Below are positions 27,849-40,466 of a stretch of DNA of 64,000 bases, piece after piece (the stretch's first letter is position 1; each line of letters begins with the position of its first letter). A program made the position numbers and the translations under genes. Origin of the DNA: Monosiga brevicollis MX1 (lineage: Eukaryota > Opisthokonta > Choanoflagellata > Craspedida > Salpingoecidae); assembly GCF_000002865.3 (NCBI RefSeq), contig NW_001865046.1:3113-67112 (forward strand), given 5' to 3'. A model generated the notes under the pieces. The model did no database searches and had not been told where the DNA came from. It saw only the letters and a program-made list of their open reading frames with translations.

Positions 27849-30800
27849 TCATTGAGGCAGCGCCTGGCGAGCAGCGCCTCGACGCTTACCGAAATCATTT
27901 TCAGGAATATGCCAGTGGCATCACCTATGCCAACATGGCCTTTGAGTGCGTGTTTATGACTCGAAGTCTGCCTCTCAGCTCACGAGATTTTTTTCCCTTG
28001 CTCGGCCCTTTGGCAACGTCTCACATCCTCGCTGCCTGCCATTTCCTTCACTCGCCTGTGTACGGTCGCCACGACTTGTCCGTGCCTTTTTTTGTTGTCG
28101 TGGTGGTCATTGTTCGCGTGCTTGTTCTTGTCGCGCCTGCGCGTCGGGCTGCATGTCAGTCATTTAAATAAATCTGTGTCCCAGCAAGACACCTCCGCTC
28201 TGCCCAGCCCGCTTACCGGGAGCTCTGCTCGTTTGCCCGTACGTCCTGCTGGTTTCGCCGCCCGCCCCACCATCCATCCAGTCAGCTCCGCTGCCTCGTC
28301 GCAGCTGACGCCTCATCTTGTTCCTCCGCCCGGCGGCTGCTCTGATGATGGTCATTAGCTGAACCAACTCGGCATGAAAGTGTGGCGAGAAACCATATAC
28401 ATGCCCATGTCCAAACAAATCATCCATGCCTGCATGATCGAGGTTCGTTGTGCGAGGGTGTTTTTTGTTTGTTGTTGTTCTTGTTCTTGTTGTTGTTGTT
28501 GCTGCTGCTGCTGTTCTTCCCTCGCTTCTGCCTGCAACTGAACCTGCAGATGTCCTCGCTGACCAAATATTGCTTTGTATACAGCTGGAACAGCATCGCG
28601 AAACTGGCAACGTGGAACTCTTCAACGTGCAGGCGACACTGCGCTCGCTCACCGACATGTGCACAGACCGCAAAAATTCGGAACAGCACCAACTGTACAT
28701 TGATGAATTTGAAACGCCATGGATCAAAAATACCGACGACCATTACAAAGCGCTGGGCCTGCGCCTCCTCGAAGGCGAGGATCGCTCAGCCTATCTGGTC
28801 CGCGTCACGGAGATTTTGGAACAGGAAGAACAACGGTTCGCTCGTTTGAAATTCTCGCTATTGTTGTTTGTCAACTCTGCCGATGCCGAAAGAGCCTTTC
28901 GGCACTATGTTACTAGCCTGCAGCTCATCAACTCGATGCATCTTGATTCGTGGCTTTCTGTGACTTTTGTGACACCAGACTTCGCTCGGCAGTCCCGACC
29001 ATCAGCCATGAGAAAATTTTGGCCGTGTGCCACCGTTGCCTCATTTCGAATCACCAGGCCCAGCTCGAAACCCAATTTCAGGTGGGCATGTATTTTGCTA
29101 TTCCGCACGACCGAGTCCATGATCACCCGTTGACCTGTTGTCTGTGCCTGTGGTGCGCCGAGTCCTGACCATCATTGCTTGCACGCCAGGTTTCCTTGGA
29201 GCGCGACAACCGCAAGGATCTGTCTGCGTGCTACAAGCTGCTGTTGCGTGCCGATTGTCTCGACGGTATAACCAATCTGTTCCAGGCCCGGATGACAGCT
29301 GTGGGCATGCAGGACGTCCAAGCCCTCGGTTGTTCTGCCGCGACACCCCCGGTCCGTGCATTCATATGGTCTCGGCCGCCTTCCTGCATCATGACCAAGA
29401 GACTGGCCAGCCTTCTCACCGACTGACGACCATACTCTCCACAGAATCCAACAGATTTCATTGCGCGCGTCGTGGACCTGCATGCCAAAGGTCGCGAACT
29501 GACAAATGATTGCTTTCAAAGCAGCAGCAAATTCAGTGAATCATTGGACCGGAGCTGTGCCACCATCGTCAATACCTCGCTTCCCAAACGCCTCTCGGTA
29601 CATGCACGGCCAATGTTCGAGAGTCAGCTCTTAGCCCATCCAAGCAATCGCCCACCAGGTTGCTCACGGCCTGCATCATCGTGTTTCCACCCGGTCTAGC
29701 CGGCCGAGCTACTGGCCAGGGGCTGTGACCTAGCCCTACGCAAGACCAAGGGTGCAGTCGAAGAGGAGCTGGATAGCCGTTTGGAAGATATTGTTCGTGG
29801 TGATCAGCTGGTTTTGCAGCATGCTCCACTTGACCCAGTGCTCACGTCGCTGTGTCTGTTCGTGACGCCGGCTGCATGAACCTGGTACCATGGGCTGCAG
29901 ATGCTCATCTTCTCTTTTTTACAAGACAAGGACGTGTTTCTCAAGTTTTTCACGAAAGCTTTTGCCAAGCGACTGATTCATGGCACCTCTGTTTCCGAAG
30001 CAGTTCGTTTCTTGGTCCCAAAATTCGTCTCCAAACATCATCGAATAGCCTCGTTGGGCGGCCTCGAGCTCATCCATCCCCTTTGCCTGTTTAGATGGAG
30101 GCAAACATGATCGGGCGCCTCAAAGCTGAGTGCGGCTTTGAGTACACCCTGAAGTTGCAACGCATGCATCAGGATGTGCAGGTCTCCACAGACTTTCTGC
30201 GCAACTTTCGGCAGTCCAACATGGGCCGAACCTTGCCCTTTTCCTTTGAGGCCTTGATCCTGCGCACCAACGCATGGCCCTTCGGCAGCAATCCCCCAGC
30301 CATTTTGCTGCCACCGCCCTTGAGCGACGCCATTTACAAGTTTGAGCAGTTTTACACGGTAGGTGCAGCGATACCCACGACCAGACTATCGCCATCCACT
30401 GAAAGCCAACCTCACCCCGTGTTTTCTGCTTTGTGTCCGACTTTCCACAGCATGCTCATTCAGGTCGCAAGCTCAACTGGTTGTACCACGTGTCGACTGG
30501 AGACATCAAAGCCAAGCTGCCCAAGGGAGTGTACGAGTTGAGTGCCACCACTTTTCAGGTCGGTGTCCAAGAGTTGCGAGTTGTCCTTTATCAAACTGTG
30601 CGTACCCGCTCTTGACGGCAGCCATCAAGCTGACGCATCCTCCCGAATTGCTCTCTCGGCCTGGCGGTGGCAGATGTGCACACTCTTGGCCTTTAATACG
30701 CAAGAATCATTTTCGTCCAAGGACATTCAGAATCGATTGGGCATGTCCAAAAAGGATGCAGATCGTGTTCTTCAGTCCCTGATTACATGCCGGCTGCTGA

Positions 30801-31583
30801 TTGGACCTGAAACAAATGACAAGGCTGCTGATCTCGGTGCGTCTTTGAGCATGCACTGTCCTGCGCTGCGTGCCCCCATTTTCCTTTGAGCTGGGGATTG
30901 CTCGCCGCCAGAGTGATGGATGCATTGCTTACCATCGCCACCCATCACCTCACCGTTGCTGACCCACCTGACTCATCGACTTTCTTGTGACCGCATGACC
31001 ACCGTGCAGCGGATGACGAACCGCTGACGCTCAACCTGCGCTTCAAAAACAAGAAGCGCAAGTTGAAGATTTCCACCCCGCTCACCAAGGAAACGCAGTC
31101 GGAAACCGCGCAGACCCACAAGGCGGTCGATGAAGATCGCCGCATGGTGTTGGAGGCCATCATCGTCCGCATCATGAAAACACGCAAGGCTCTCAAGTAT
31201 AATGAGCTTGTACAGGTATGGACGCTTGCCCCCAGTGACATGCTTCACAGCTCAAACAAGAGCACGCTCATGACCTCATGACTTCGGGGCTGGCTTTGCG
31301 GTTTTGGGTAGGAGACGATCCAGCAGTCCAGTCGGCTGTTCAAACCGACAGTGCCAAGCATTAAAAAGTGTATTGAGGTTGGTGATTGCTGCTTTTTTCC
31401 CGTGTGATTGAAGTCTGAGTCGCAGGCCTTGAGGCTTTCCCTGACCATGTTATGCTTTTCGGCGGCATGCTCACGCTGTTGTTGTGGTGACTGGACTGGA
31501 TGTGCCGTGAGTAGGGTTTGATTGATAAGGAGTATATAAAGCGGCTCGAAGAAGACCGCACGCAACTGCACTACTTGGCATAG
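27849..31583 (+). CDS. Cullin, scaffold of a cullin-RING ubiquitin ligase (5' end missing)
   Basis: Cullins hold the substrate adaptor at the N-terminus and the RBX RING protein at the C-terminus. The first readable exon begins near 27849 (DAYRNHFQEYASGITYANM), then LNQLGMKVWRETIYMPMSK (about 28352-28440). Cullin-repeat exons follow, including LDSRLEDIV (about 29750). The cullin homology domain begins at 29901 (FLQDKDVFLKFFTKAFAKRL), with RLKAECGFEYTLKLQRM near 30110 and LNWLYHVSTGDIKAKLP near 30470. The winged-helix/neddylation region ends the protein: IIVRIMKTRKALKYNEL (about 31160-31215, carrying the expected neddylation Lys), RLFKPTVPSIKKCIE and IDKEYIKRLEEDRTQLHYLA, stop at 31581-31583. 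The C-terminus mixes Cul1-, Cul2- and Cul3-like positions, so the subtype is open. Upstream exons lie in the gap. Confidence 0.88.
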
Positions 31584-31792
31584 GCAGAGCGCGATTATTT
31601 TCACCATCGCCCCCGAGGCTGAGCCTAGGGGCGGATGTTGTTATCTTTCATATGGCACAAAAATTGCGACGGAATCTCTGCAAGGACCGCCTATGGCACC
31701 GAGTGCATGTTTTCAGCAAGTGTAAGGAACATATTTAATAGCAGCCTGTGAGGGCAGCAGGCGGGCCTTTTCCACAAGTCGGCTTGTGCTGG

Positions 31793-34467
31793 TCATACCT
31801 GTGCCAGAGCGGGTGGGCCTTGCGATGCATACTGGCGAAAGGGAACAAACTGTACAATGTCGCGCTGGGCACGCATGCCGTTGTGGCTTAGAGCCTGGTG
31901 ATCGCTATCCAGCTCCTCCATGGAACTGAAATCAGCACCTCCAACCCCGATGATCACAATGGACATGGGCAGGCGGGATGCCTAAAGTCGGGCAGAGGTG
32001 GGGCGGATCCCCGAGTCAGGCATATGGGCATCAACACCTGAGCGCCAGTTGAGGTGGGATTCTAGACCAAAACCTACCTTGATGATCGCCATCTTGGTAT
32101 CGGCCATGTCGGTGATCTGACCGTCTGTGATGATGAGCAGGACGTGGTATTGGCGCTCGCTGTGTGCTTCGGCAATGCCGGCCATCCGCGAGATGATGGG
32201 GGCAAAGTTGGTAGGGCCCCAGAGATCGACAGTGTGCAAAGCCTGTTGGTAGGCGGTGATGACGCCCGGGACGCCGGAGCAAAAGGGATTGTCACCGTTG
32301 CCATTGAGGGCAAAGTCATGGCTCACGGTGCCATTAGGAAATTTGGCACCATAGCCAAACGCAGGAAAGAGCTTGTCCGAGTCGTAGTCGGCCAAAATGG
32401 TACCGATGCCCATGATGGCTTGCATGTACCTATAGAAGGTCCAGCAAGTGGCAAAGGCCCAGAATAAGTCGTGAGTTGGAGAAGCACTCGCTGGCGCGAC
32501 TTTCCCTTCTCTTGCGGAATGTTGGGTGAGCAAGGAGTATGGCAGTGACATGGCAGTGTCAAGGGCTTACTCGTTGGGTGCCATTGGATTCATGTAATGC
32601 AGCGAGGAGGGCATCTTGGGGCTTCCTGGATGTTGCAAAAGCACATGTATTATTAGAGCCTGTCAACACCCCCTCCTTCCCCCCCTTCAGCGCCTTTGGT
32701 GACCAGTCCCGTGTCGGGTCATTTGCATGCGTACCGTTGCTGCCCGTGAAATCGACGGCAAAGCTGACATTGATGCCGTAACCATTGCGCAAAAAATCTG
32801 CCGAGTCGGGTGCCAATCGCCGGACCGGATGCGGTGAGAAGCGGAGTAAGCGATGTACAGATTCGATTTGGCGCCGCACGGGTAGCCCTACCCAGGAAGG
32901 TGAACGAGGCCTCAATGCTCGTGCTGCAGAATGTGTCCGAGTTTGCACAGGTGGGACCAAATAGCAGGGCCCGAATGAGGAGGCAAAGAACCAGCCGTGT
33001 ATTTCAAGCAAGGGAGTGGTGCATTTCAAAACGAAAGGGGTAAAGGCGCAGAAAAAAAGCGAGCCTCAGACCGAATGGTAAGCACGCCCGAGTTGGTGTA
33101 GTTCTTGCGACCGACTTTCTTGGCTCTAATGAGCTGAGGAAGGGAAGAGCCCTTGGATGAGAACACGCAAAGATGGTGGACGGGGAAAGTGTCGCGAAGG
33201 GCCAACCTCGAGTTTCTGTGTGCCACTCTTGAGCTGGGCAAGCGTGGTCTCGCAGATGCCAATGAGATCGTGGCCTATGAATTATGCATGTGTTGACACG
33301 GTGGGTCTGTGCGCAGATGTGGAGTCCCATCGGGGGATTGGAGAAGCACGCACCACCATCGGAATCCCAGTCGTAAACCTCAAACTTGAGGGGACGTTGA
33401 TCGTCGCCATTGCATAGTTTGCCGATGGCCAAGCGAAAGGGTTGCCAGACGGGATCGAGGTTCTTCATGATCACCTCGGACGTTCCCACGCAGGTCCATC
33501 CGCCCCCGCTTTGCCTGGTGAAAGGATGATGGTGGCAGAGGACGGCACAGCAGGGCGAATTGAATGCAGATGCGAAGGCGATGCCATGAAAATCAATGAG
33601 GGACGGTGTTGTATGGTTTGAGATGTGTGCCTGAGAGCGGGTGAAGTTGAGCCAAGTGAGCCGGAGCCGGACCTAAAGATCTTGAAGAAAGGATCGGATT
33701 TGCCGAAAAAGTCTTTTTTGTCAAGCTTGGTGCCTTGAATCTGGAAGATGGCTTCGCCGGCCGCAGCCTTGACCTCTTCGGCAACGACGGTCAGGGAGCC
33801 ACGCTCTCGCTTCTTGCCCTTGTAGGTCAGCTGTTCATGCAAGGTGCCGCCGTGCTCGCCAACCAGAGCCCCAATGGTGGTTTCGCACTCGCCAATGAGG
33901 TCGTGGTCGCGCAGCTCTTGAGATGAGCCATCCATGTCATACCTAGATTCAATGATGGACGGGATGACCGGAAGGAAGTGTTAGGGAGGACAGAGAAGAA
34001 GAGGAGTATTCGGCAAAGACAGGGTGGTGACTGCTGTGTTTGATGCGTGTTCCGCACTGGCATATGGAAGAGAGTCGGCTGGAGACCACACAGTACGTAC
34101 ACGGCAAAGCGCACGGGTTGACGTCGCTCAAAAAAGTAGGGCGTGGTGAGAACGGTTGCAAACTGTGGATCCGAGGCATTCTTGATGCGCTCAGTGCGGC
34201 CCAGCTCGGTCATCTTGCCAGCCACCTCGTGATACATGATGACCACTGTCTCCAGCGACCGTCAGCGCCAGGAGTGGTGACCAGGACCAGGAGTATTGAC
34301 CATGGTACACGTGCACCGATGAGGAGAGTGCCGTGGAGTGTGGTGGGTGGCTATGGTGAGATACAAAAGGCGGGGGCTCGCGTACCGGGATCAGACTGGG
34401 ACGTGAGATCAAGCTTCTTGAGGCCCTTGCAGGCAAAGCTGAGTTGCAGCGTCGTACTTGGTTCCAT
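31793..34467 (-). CDS. Copine (two C2 domains plus vWA-like copine domain)
   Basis: Copines are cytosolic proteins that bind phospholipid membranes in a calcium-dependent way and recruit partners through an A domain. The start is at 34467: [20 protein letters not shown] begins C2A with its SDP calcium-loop motif. C2A continues at about 34246-34090 ([20 protein letters not shown]). C2B is at about 33930-33660 ([18 protein letters not shown]) and about 33490-33350 ([20 protein letters not shown]). The copine domain begins near 32810 with a MIDAS-type VDFTGSNG, then [33 protein letters not shown] and [14 protein letters not shown]. The last exon reads [19 protein letters not shown], and the stop is at 31793. 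The order and length fit a complete copine. It converges on the cullin gene with only about 210 nt between stops. Confidence 0.92.
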
Positions 34468-34789
34468 GATGCTGGTGTCTTGGCTCGCGCTCCACCGACC
34501 CTACGTGCAAAACATCGAGGCCGATCAGGTCCCACTGATGCGCCCAAGTCGCCGCAAGCGGAACCGTCCACGCCACCCGAGCCAGCGCCAGAGCCAGAGA
34601 ACGATCCTCAACAAGCACGTAGTGGACCACCACCCCAAAAAATCAAACACGCCACTACAACCCAGCCATGACCTCTCCCACTGCCTCTTTTTATGCCATG
34701 ACCCACTGCCACTGCCTCTTTTTATGCCAGCCATGACCCACTGCCAGTGCCAGCCATGACCACTCCCACTGCCCCTTTTCCATGCCATG

Positions 34790-34790
<1 letters not shown>

Positions 34791-34875
<85 letters not shown>
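34791..34875 (+). repeat. (CA)n microsatellite, about 42 copies
   Basis: A pure CA dinucleotide run 85 nt long. The minus-strand frame across it reads as an artefactual Cys-Val repeat. Confidence 0.97.
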
Positions 34876-34878
<3 letters not shown>

Positions 34879-35338
34879 CTCATGCACATCAAAGGGGCGG
34901 ACGCTCTTACGCCGGAAAAAAAAAATCGTCAGAAAAATAAAAGCAAAAAGTGTCACGGTCCTTTTCTTGGGGGGGAAAGAGGACAAGGAGGTGGTGTTGA
35001 CTTCTGAACCATTGGATCGCGGATATGCTGCCTTGGATGTGCTGCTTTGGATGTGCTTTTGGAGAGTTGCGTCTCTGGCTTGACATGTGAATGTGCCTAT
35101 TGCCTCTTGCTCGCGACATGTGAATCTCTGATAGCCACCAGTGGGCATTGAAGGGTTAACCATACTTGCAAAGACTGTGTGCTGGTCGTAGACCAGGCAT
35201 GCTTGACAACAACAAGCCAGATGGGTCGACCTGTGATGGCTCGCTTCCGACCTGCAATGTGCCTCGGCAAGAACGGTCCGCTCCACGGGGACCAATGGCC
35301 AAAAAATTTGCCATGACGGAAAAGGGTTGAATCAAAGT

Positions 35339-35359
35339 GATAATAATAATAATAATAAA
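35339..35359 (+). repeat. (TAA)n microsatellite
   Basis: About seven TAA units lie shortly downstream of the RPL30 stop codon. Confidence 0.9.
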
Positions 35360-35436
35360 TGGTGTGCTCTGGGGGCTTCCAATTGGCGGGCGGTTGCGAT
35401 AAAAGGACCACAACACGTCCTTAGTCAAAAGGGAGC

Positions 35437-35913
35437 TTATTGGGCATCAGCGACGGAGCGGATGATGTCCGAGTCACCAGCGTCAGTGATGGCCATGGTG
35501 CAGACACGGAAGTACTTGCCGCAAGCGGTACCGAGGGCAATGTTGTCACCCTTGTAGTGCTCGACGAGGGAGCGACTGAGGAGAGCGTAGTACTCAATCT
35601 CAGACTTGCGGAGAGGAGGGGTGTTGCTGGCCAGGATGACGAGCTTGGCCTTGCCAGAGCGCAGCGCCTTGAGGGTGCTCTTGTAGCCGAGGACGTACTA
35701 ATCAAATTGCAAGCAGGCATGGTGAGATGACCAGGTGTACTCTCTACACAACATCACGTGGTCACATGGACGTCCAGCTTCGGACCGAACCCCAAGTGTT
35801 GGAGATCAATGCGCAGTCAAAAAAAAGAACAAACATACCTTGCCCGACTTCATCACCAGAGCGAGCTTCTGGTTGATGGATTCACCAGACTTCTTGGTCT
35901 TGGAGCCAGCCAT
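35437..35913 (-). CDS. RPL30: Large-subunit ribosomal protein eL30
   Basis: A conserved eukaryotic/archaeal 60S component of the L7Ae/L30e RNA-binding fold. Exon 1 runs 35913-35839 (25 codons, [20 protein letters not shown]). A GT-AG intron runs 35838-35698, and exon 2 runs 35697-35437 ([20 protein letters not shown] ... ADAQ stop). The total is about 111 residues, the usual size for this family. The block [18 protein letters not shown] is the eL30 hallmark. A pyrimidine tract precedes the start, as in growth-regulated translational genes of animals. Confidence 0.97.
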
Positions 35914-35926
35914 TGTGATGGTTGTT

Positions 35927-35940
35927 GAAAGAAGAAAAAG
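35927..35940 (-). promoter_or_regulatory. TOP-like pyrimidine tract upstream of RPL30
   Basis: On the minus strand CTTTTTCTTCTTTC lies 14-27 nt before the RPL30 ATG. This fits a 5' terminal oligopyrimidine motif if transcription starts at its first C. The transcription start itself is not visible in the sequence. Confidence 0.4.
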
Positions 35941-37606
35941 TGGCTACGAGCAACGGGAAGAAGACAAAGAACAATCACACAAGGCTCCAGGGATCCGTCC
36001 CCCTTCTCTGCCTAAACAAGGCCCTGAGACCCGCACGCTCAAAGCGCGAGTGCCACGACCCAAAAAAAAAACAGGCATGCGAACCAGCGCCGCACTGAAG
36101 CAAACATGCTTCCAGCAGCAATGGCAGCAGAGGCACGAGAACCAGCGTAGCGACAACAAGGCAGGCGCATGCACGGAAGTTGTCCAGCATTGTGCCACCC
36201 CAGCCCCGCCCGTCCGCCCATGGAGAGCCGGGCCGTGACTGGCCAGCACGCTGCCTTGACACACAACCCCGACACATGCGCACAACTCGTGTTTCCGTTT
36301 TTCCGTGACACTTTCCAAGCCTCGAGGAAACGCTAGCTCAAACAGCCTCGACCCCTCCGCTGCCATCGCCACCAGCACAGCACCGGTACACACCCTCACA
36401 ACACCAACGAAAACGCGGACCAGCAACAGCCGTTTCCCTCGGCTGGGCGCGCTGCCCGGCTGCCATTCGAGTTGGTGCACTCGGCACGTACCTTGAACAG
36501 TCAAAGGGCGCTAAAAAGGAAAAGTGCCACATCATGTGGTTGCGATACATCATACACGTTTACCCAACGTGTTGCTGTTTGATCGGTTCGTTTGCAGCCG
36601 CGTGTGGGGATAGTGTACCCAAAGGTACACTTTGATGTTTCCGCCTCGGCCCAGAGGATGTTGAGAATTTTGTATAAAGCAGATGGTGAAAAAAGGTTTT
36701 AAATCTATACCGGCAGTAAGATAAACGCGTATTGTGTTTGTCTGGATTTTCCCGCTTAAACTTTTCAGAATTTTCCCCCTTCCCCTTCCTCCGCCTTTGC
36801 CTTCACCGTTGCAACGTGCCAACACAAAGGGGCAAAGGGCTTTCTCCTTTTTTTTTTTTTTTGCCCCCCCTCTGTTTGCCGCACAAGTGGTGCAGCAGGG
36901 TTCAAAGGTCCAACACCCTCCTGCTTCTCTCCGCTTCTCTCCTCCCTTTTTCTTTTTTTGTCGTGTGTGGTCAGCATCAGCCACTGACCCATTTGGCAAG
37001 CTCACCCTAACAGGTAACCAGCAGTGTGTTGGCGGCTTTGACCATGTGTTGTGTGTTGCTCTCTGTGGCTTTGCTCGGGCAAGCTCCAAGGGGTCGTTCG
37101 GCTGGCCGTCGTGCCGAGCGGGCGGAGCAAACAAGACGCGTTCAGTGAGGGTACATCTGTCGTCCGACACTGGAAGGGCAGCCTTTTTCTTTATTCCTTG
37201 TTGTCGGTTGGTTTGCTGCCAAGGGAACAAGCAGCTCGGGTCGGCGGCTCGCTTCTGCTCCTTTCGGCCGGCCAGTCTTTGTGCCATGGACGATACAGCC
37301 TTGGAGATGGGGTCGTTAGCTGCTCGGGCTGCCTTTCCGCACGGCAGCACTTGTTTGGACTTTGGGCTTCCGTGTGTGGGAGTGCTTGATTGACTGCCTC
37401 TGCCGCTCTGCCAGTTCTCTTGATTTGTGTTGTCGACTGGCGCCACATTGCCACACGAACCTTGGAGGGACAGACCGTTTTCTTGTCTTGTGTGCATTCT
37501 GTGCATGTGCCGTCTGCTGCTGTGCACTCAAGCTGACAGTTCCCACGGCAGTTGCACTCACTTTTTGTGATCCTCTGCAATCGTTGGGCTCGTTTGGCAG
37601 GCCACC
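35941..37606. other. Intergenic region between divergent RPL30 and ATP synthase genes
   Basis: It contains the promoters of two highly expressed genes. An A/T-rich part lies near 36650-36730 and a pyrimidine-rich part at 36740-36960. The long minus-strand frame at 36550-37527 has no domain and is not believed. A 5' non-coding exon of the ATP synthase gene is possible but unproven. Confidence 0.5.
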
Positions 37607-39534
<1,928 letters not shown>

Positions 39535-39872
39535 ATTGTTCCTCTAGCGCATAGGCTTTTTTGTGCTCCTCTACTTTTTTTACCTTTTCTTTCTTTCCTC
39601 TCTTCCCTCTCCGCTCTCGCGCCTTTGTTTTGCCTCGGACAGTCGGCTTTGTTTTTCTGCGGGGGTTTTTTCTCTGTTCCTGCAGTGCCAATGATGACCG
39701 CTTCCCTTTAAATTGGCAAAGCCAGTGTTTTGGTAGTGCGACCTTCTCCCATTCTTTTGCCTTGGTTTGCTCCTTTGCCTTGTCGTTCAGCTTTGAACCG
39801 CACTGGTGCTTGAGTAAATCTCCTCTCAAATTAACAAAAATTTTGTTTACCTTGTCAACTCGACAGCCACCA

Positions 39873-40105
39873 TTGCATTTGATGTACCTGTGCCATCCTT
39901 TGGCTGCTTCCTTGACACAAGAATGTGCGTAGTCGGAACTTGAGCCTGGCGTCTACAACCACATTGCATTTGAAAGTTCTTCCTTTGGCTGCCTCCTTAA
40001 CACAACGATGTGCCAAAGTCGTGTGATGCGTAATGACAGGTTCACGCACAAAAAAAGATGTGGGTCAGGACTTGAGCTGAGCGTCTTGTGGTTGATGGTT
40101 TGTCC
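39873..40105 (+). repeat. Two diverged direct-repeat copies upstream of U2
   Basis: The blocks TTGCATTTGA, TCCTTTGGCTGC-TCCTT-ACACAA and ACTTGAGC-GAGCGTC / GGCGTC occur in the same order in both copies, about 91 nt apart at their starts. The second copy carries an insertion before its last block. Function unknown. Confidence 0.6.
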
Positions 40106-40184
40106 CTGCCAGAGCTGCTACCAGGTTCGAGATAACAAAAACCATAAAAATTCACCCACAAGTCACTTTTACTTTTACATGGTT

Positions 40185-40190
40185 TATAAT
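40185..40190 (+). promoter_or_regulatory. TATA-like box 24-29 nt before the U2 5' end
   Basis: TATAAT within GGTTTATAATAG is placed where a core TATA element would lie if the U2 RNA begins at 40214. Spacing is the only support. Confidence 0.45.
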
Positions 40191-40213
40191 AGAAAACCAA
40201 ACTTTGAATCAGT

Positions 40214-40395
40214 ATCGCTTCTAGCCTTTTGGCTATGATCTTTAGTAGTAAACGTTTATTGTTCTTTGACAAGAACAAGCCCATCTCCGGATGGGTAACT
40301 TGTCAAGTCAATATTTGGCAGCGGTGAGGCTTCTAGCTTGCTAGAACCTCACAAGCATGGCCTCGGAGCTGCACTATTTCCGAGCGCTGTGCACG
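40214..40395 (+). ncRNA. U2 spliceosomal snRNA
   Basis: U2 snRNA pairs with the intron branch site in the spliceosome. The 5' end ATCGCTTCTAGCC-TTTT-GGCTATGATC matches U2 stem I and the U6-pairing region. The branch-pairing core GTAGTA is present at about 40245-40250, though its flanks differ from the animal sequence. A CCCATC-TCCG-GATGGG hairpin corresponds to stem II. AATATTTGG at about 40312 fits the Sm site. Stem III is a long perfect hairpin GTGAGG-C-TTCTAGC-TT-GCTAGAA-CCTCAC that keeps the AGCTTGCT loop. Stem IV (GCATGGCCTCGGAGCTGCAC ... GTGCAC) aligns with the 3' domain. The length of about 182 nt is near the usual 188. There is no downstream T-run, so Pol II transcription is likely. 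Both ends are set by homology. Confidence 0.85.
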
Positions 40396-40466
40396 TATTC
40401 TCCTTCTTATGAACATTAAATGAAGAACTTGACAGAATAATGCGTCTACTATGCTCTGATCAAATC

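Larger units (their letters stand above)
34468..35436. other. Intergenic region with several simple repeats
   Basis: It lies upstream of copine and downstream of RPL30 (both minus strand). It holds imperfect tandem copies of a CCATGACCCACTGCC-type unit at about 34665-34770, the long CA tract and a TAA microsatellite. No gene is supported. Confidence 0.6.
39535..40213. other. 3' flank of ATP synthase gene and upstream region of U2
   Basis: It starts with a T-rich 3' UTR, then two imperfect direct-repeat copies beginning at 39873 and 39964. A TATA-like box sits at its end, just before the U2 gene. No protein frame is supported. Confidence 0.6.

Noticed and set aside
26746-27898. Four long frames across the N block
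   Set aside because: They consist mainly of unknown bases.
34525-35295. Minus-strand frame with a long Cys-Val run
   Set aside because: It reads through the (CA)n microsatellite and has no domain on either side.
36550-37527. 325-codon minus-strand frame between RPL30 and the ATP synthase gene
   Set aside because: It is long but has no domain, is rich in Lys/Arg/Gly from simple composition, and lies in the promoter region of two strongly conserved genes.
40030-40140. Possible tRNA because of a GGTTCGAG-like box
   Set aside because: The B-box match is incomplete and no cloverleaf stems could be drawn.
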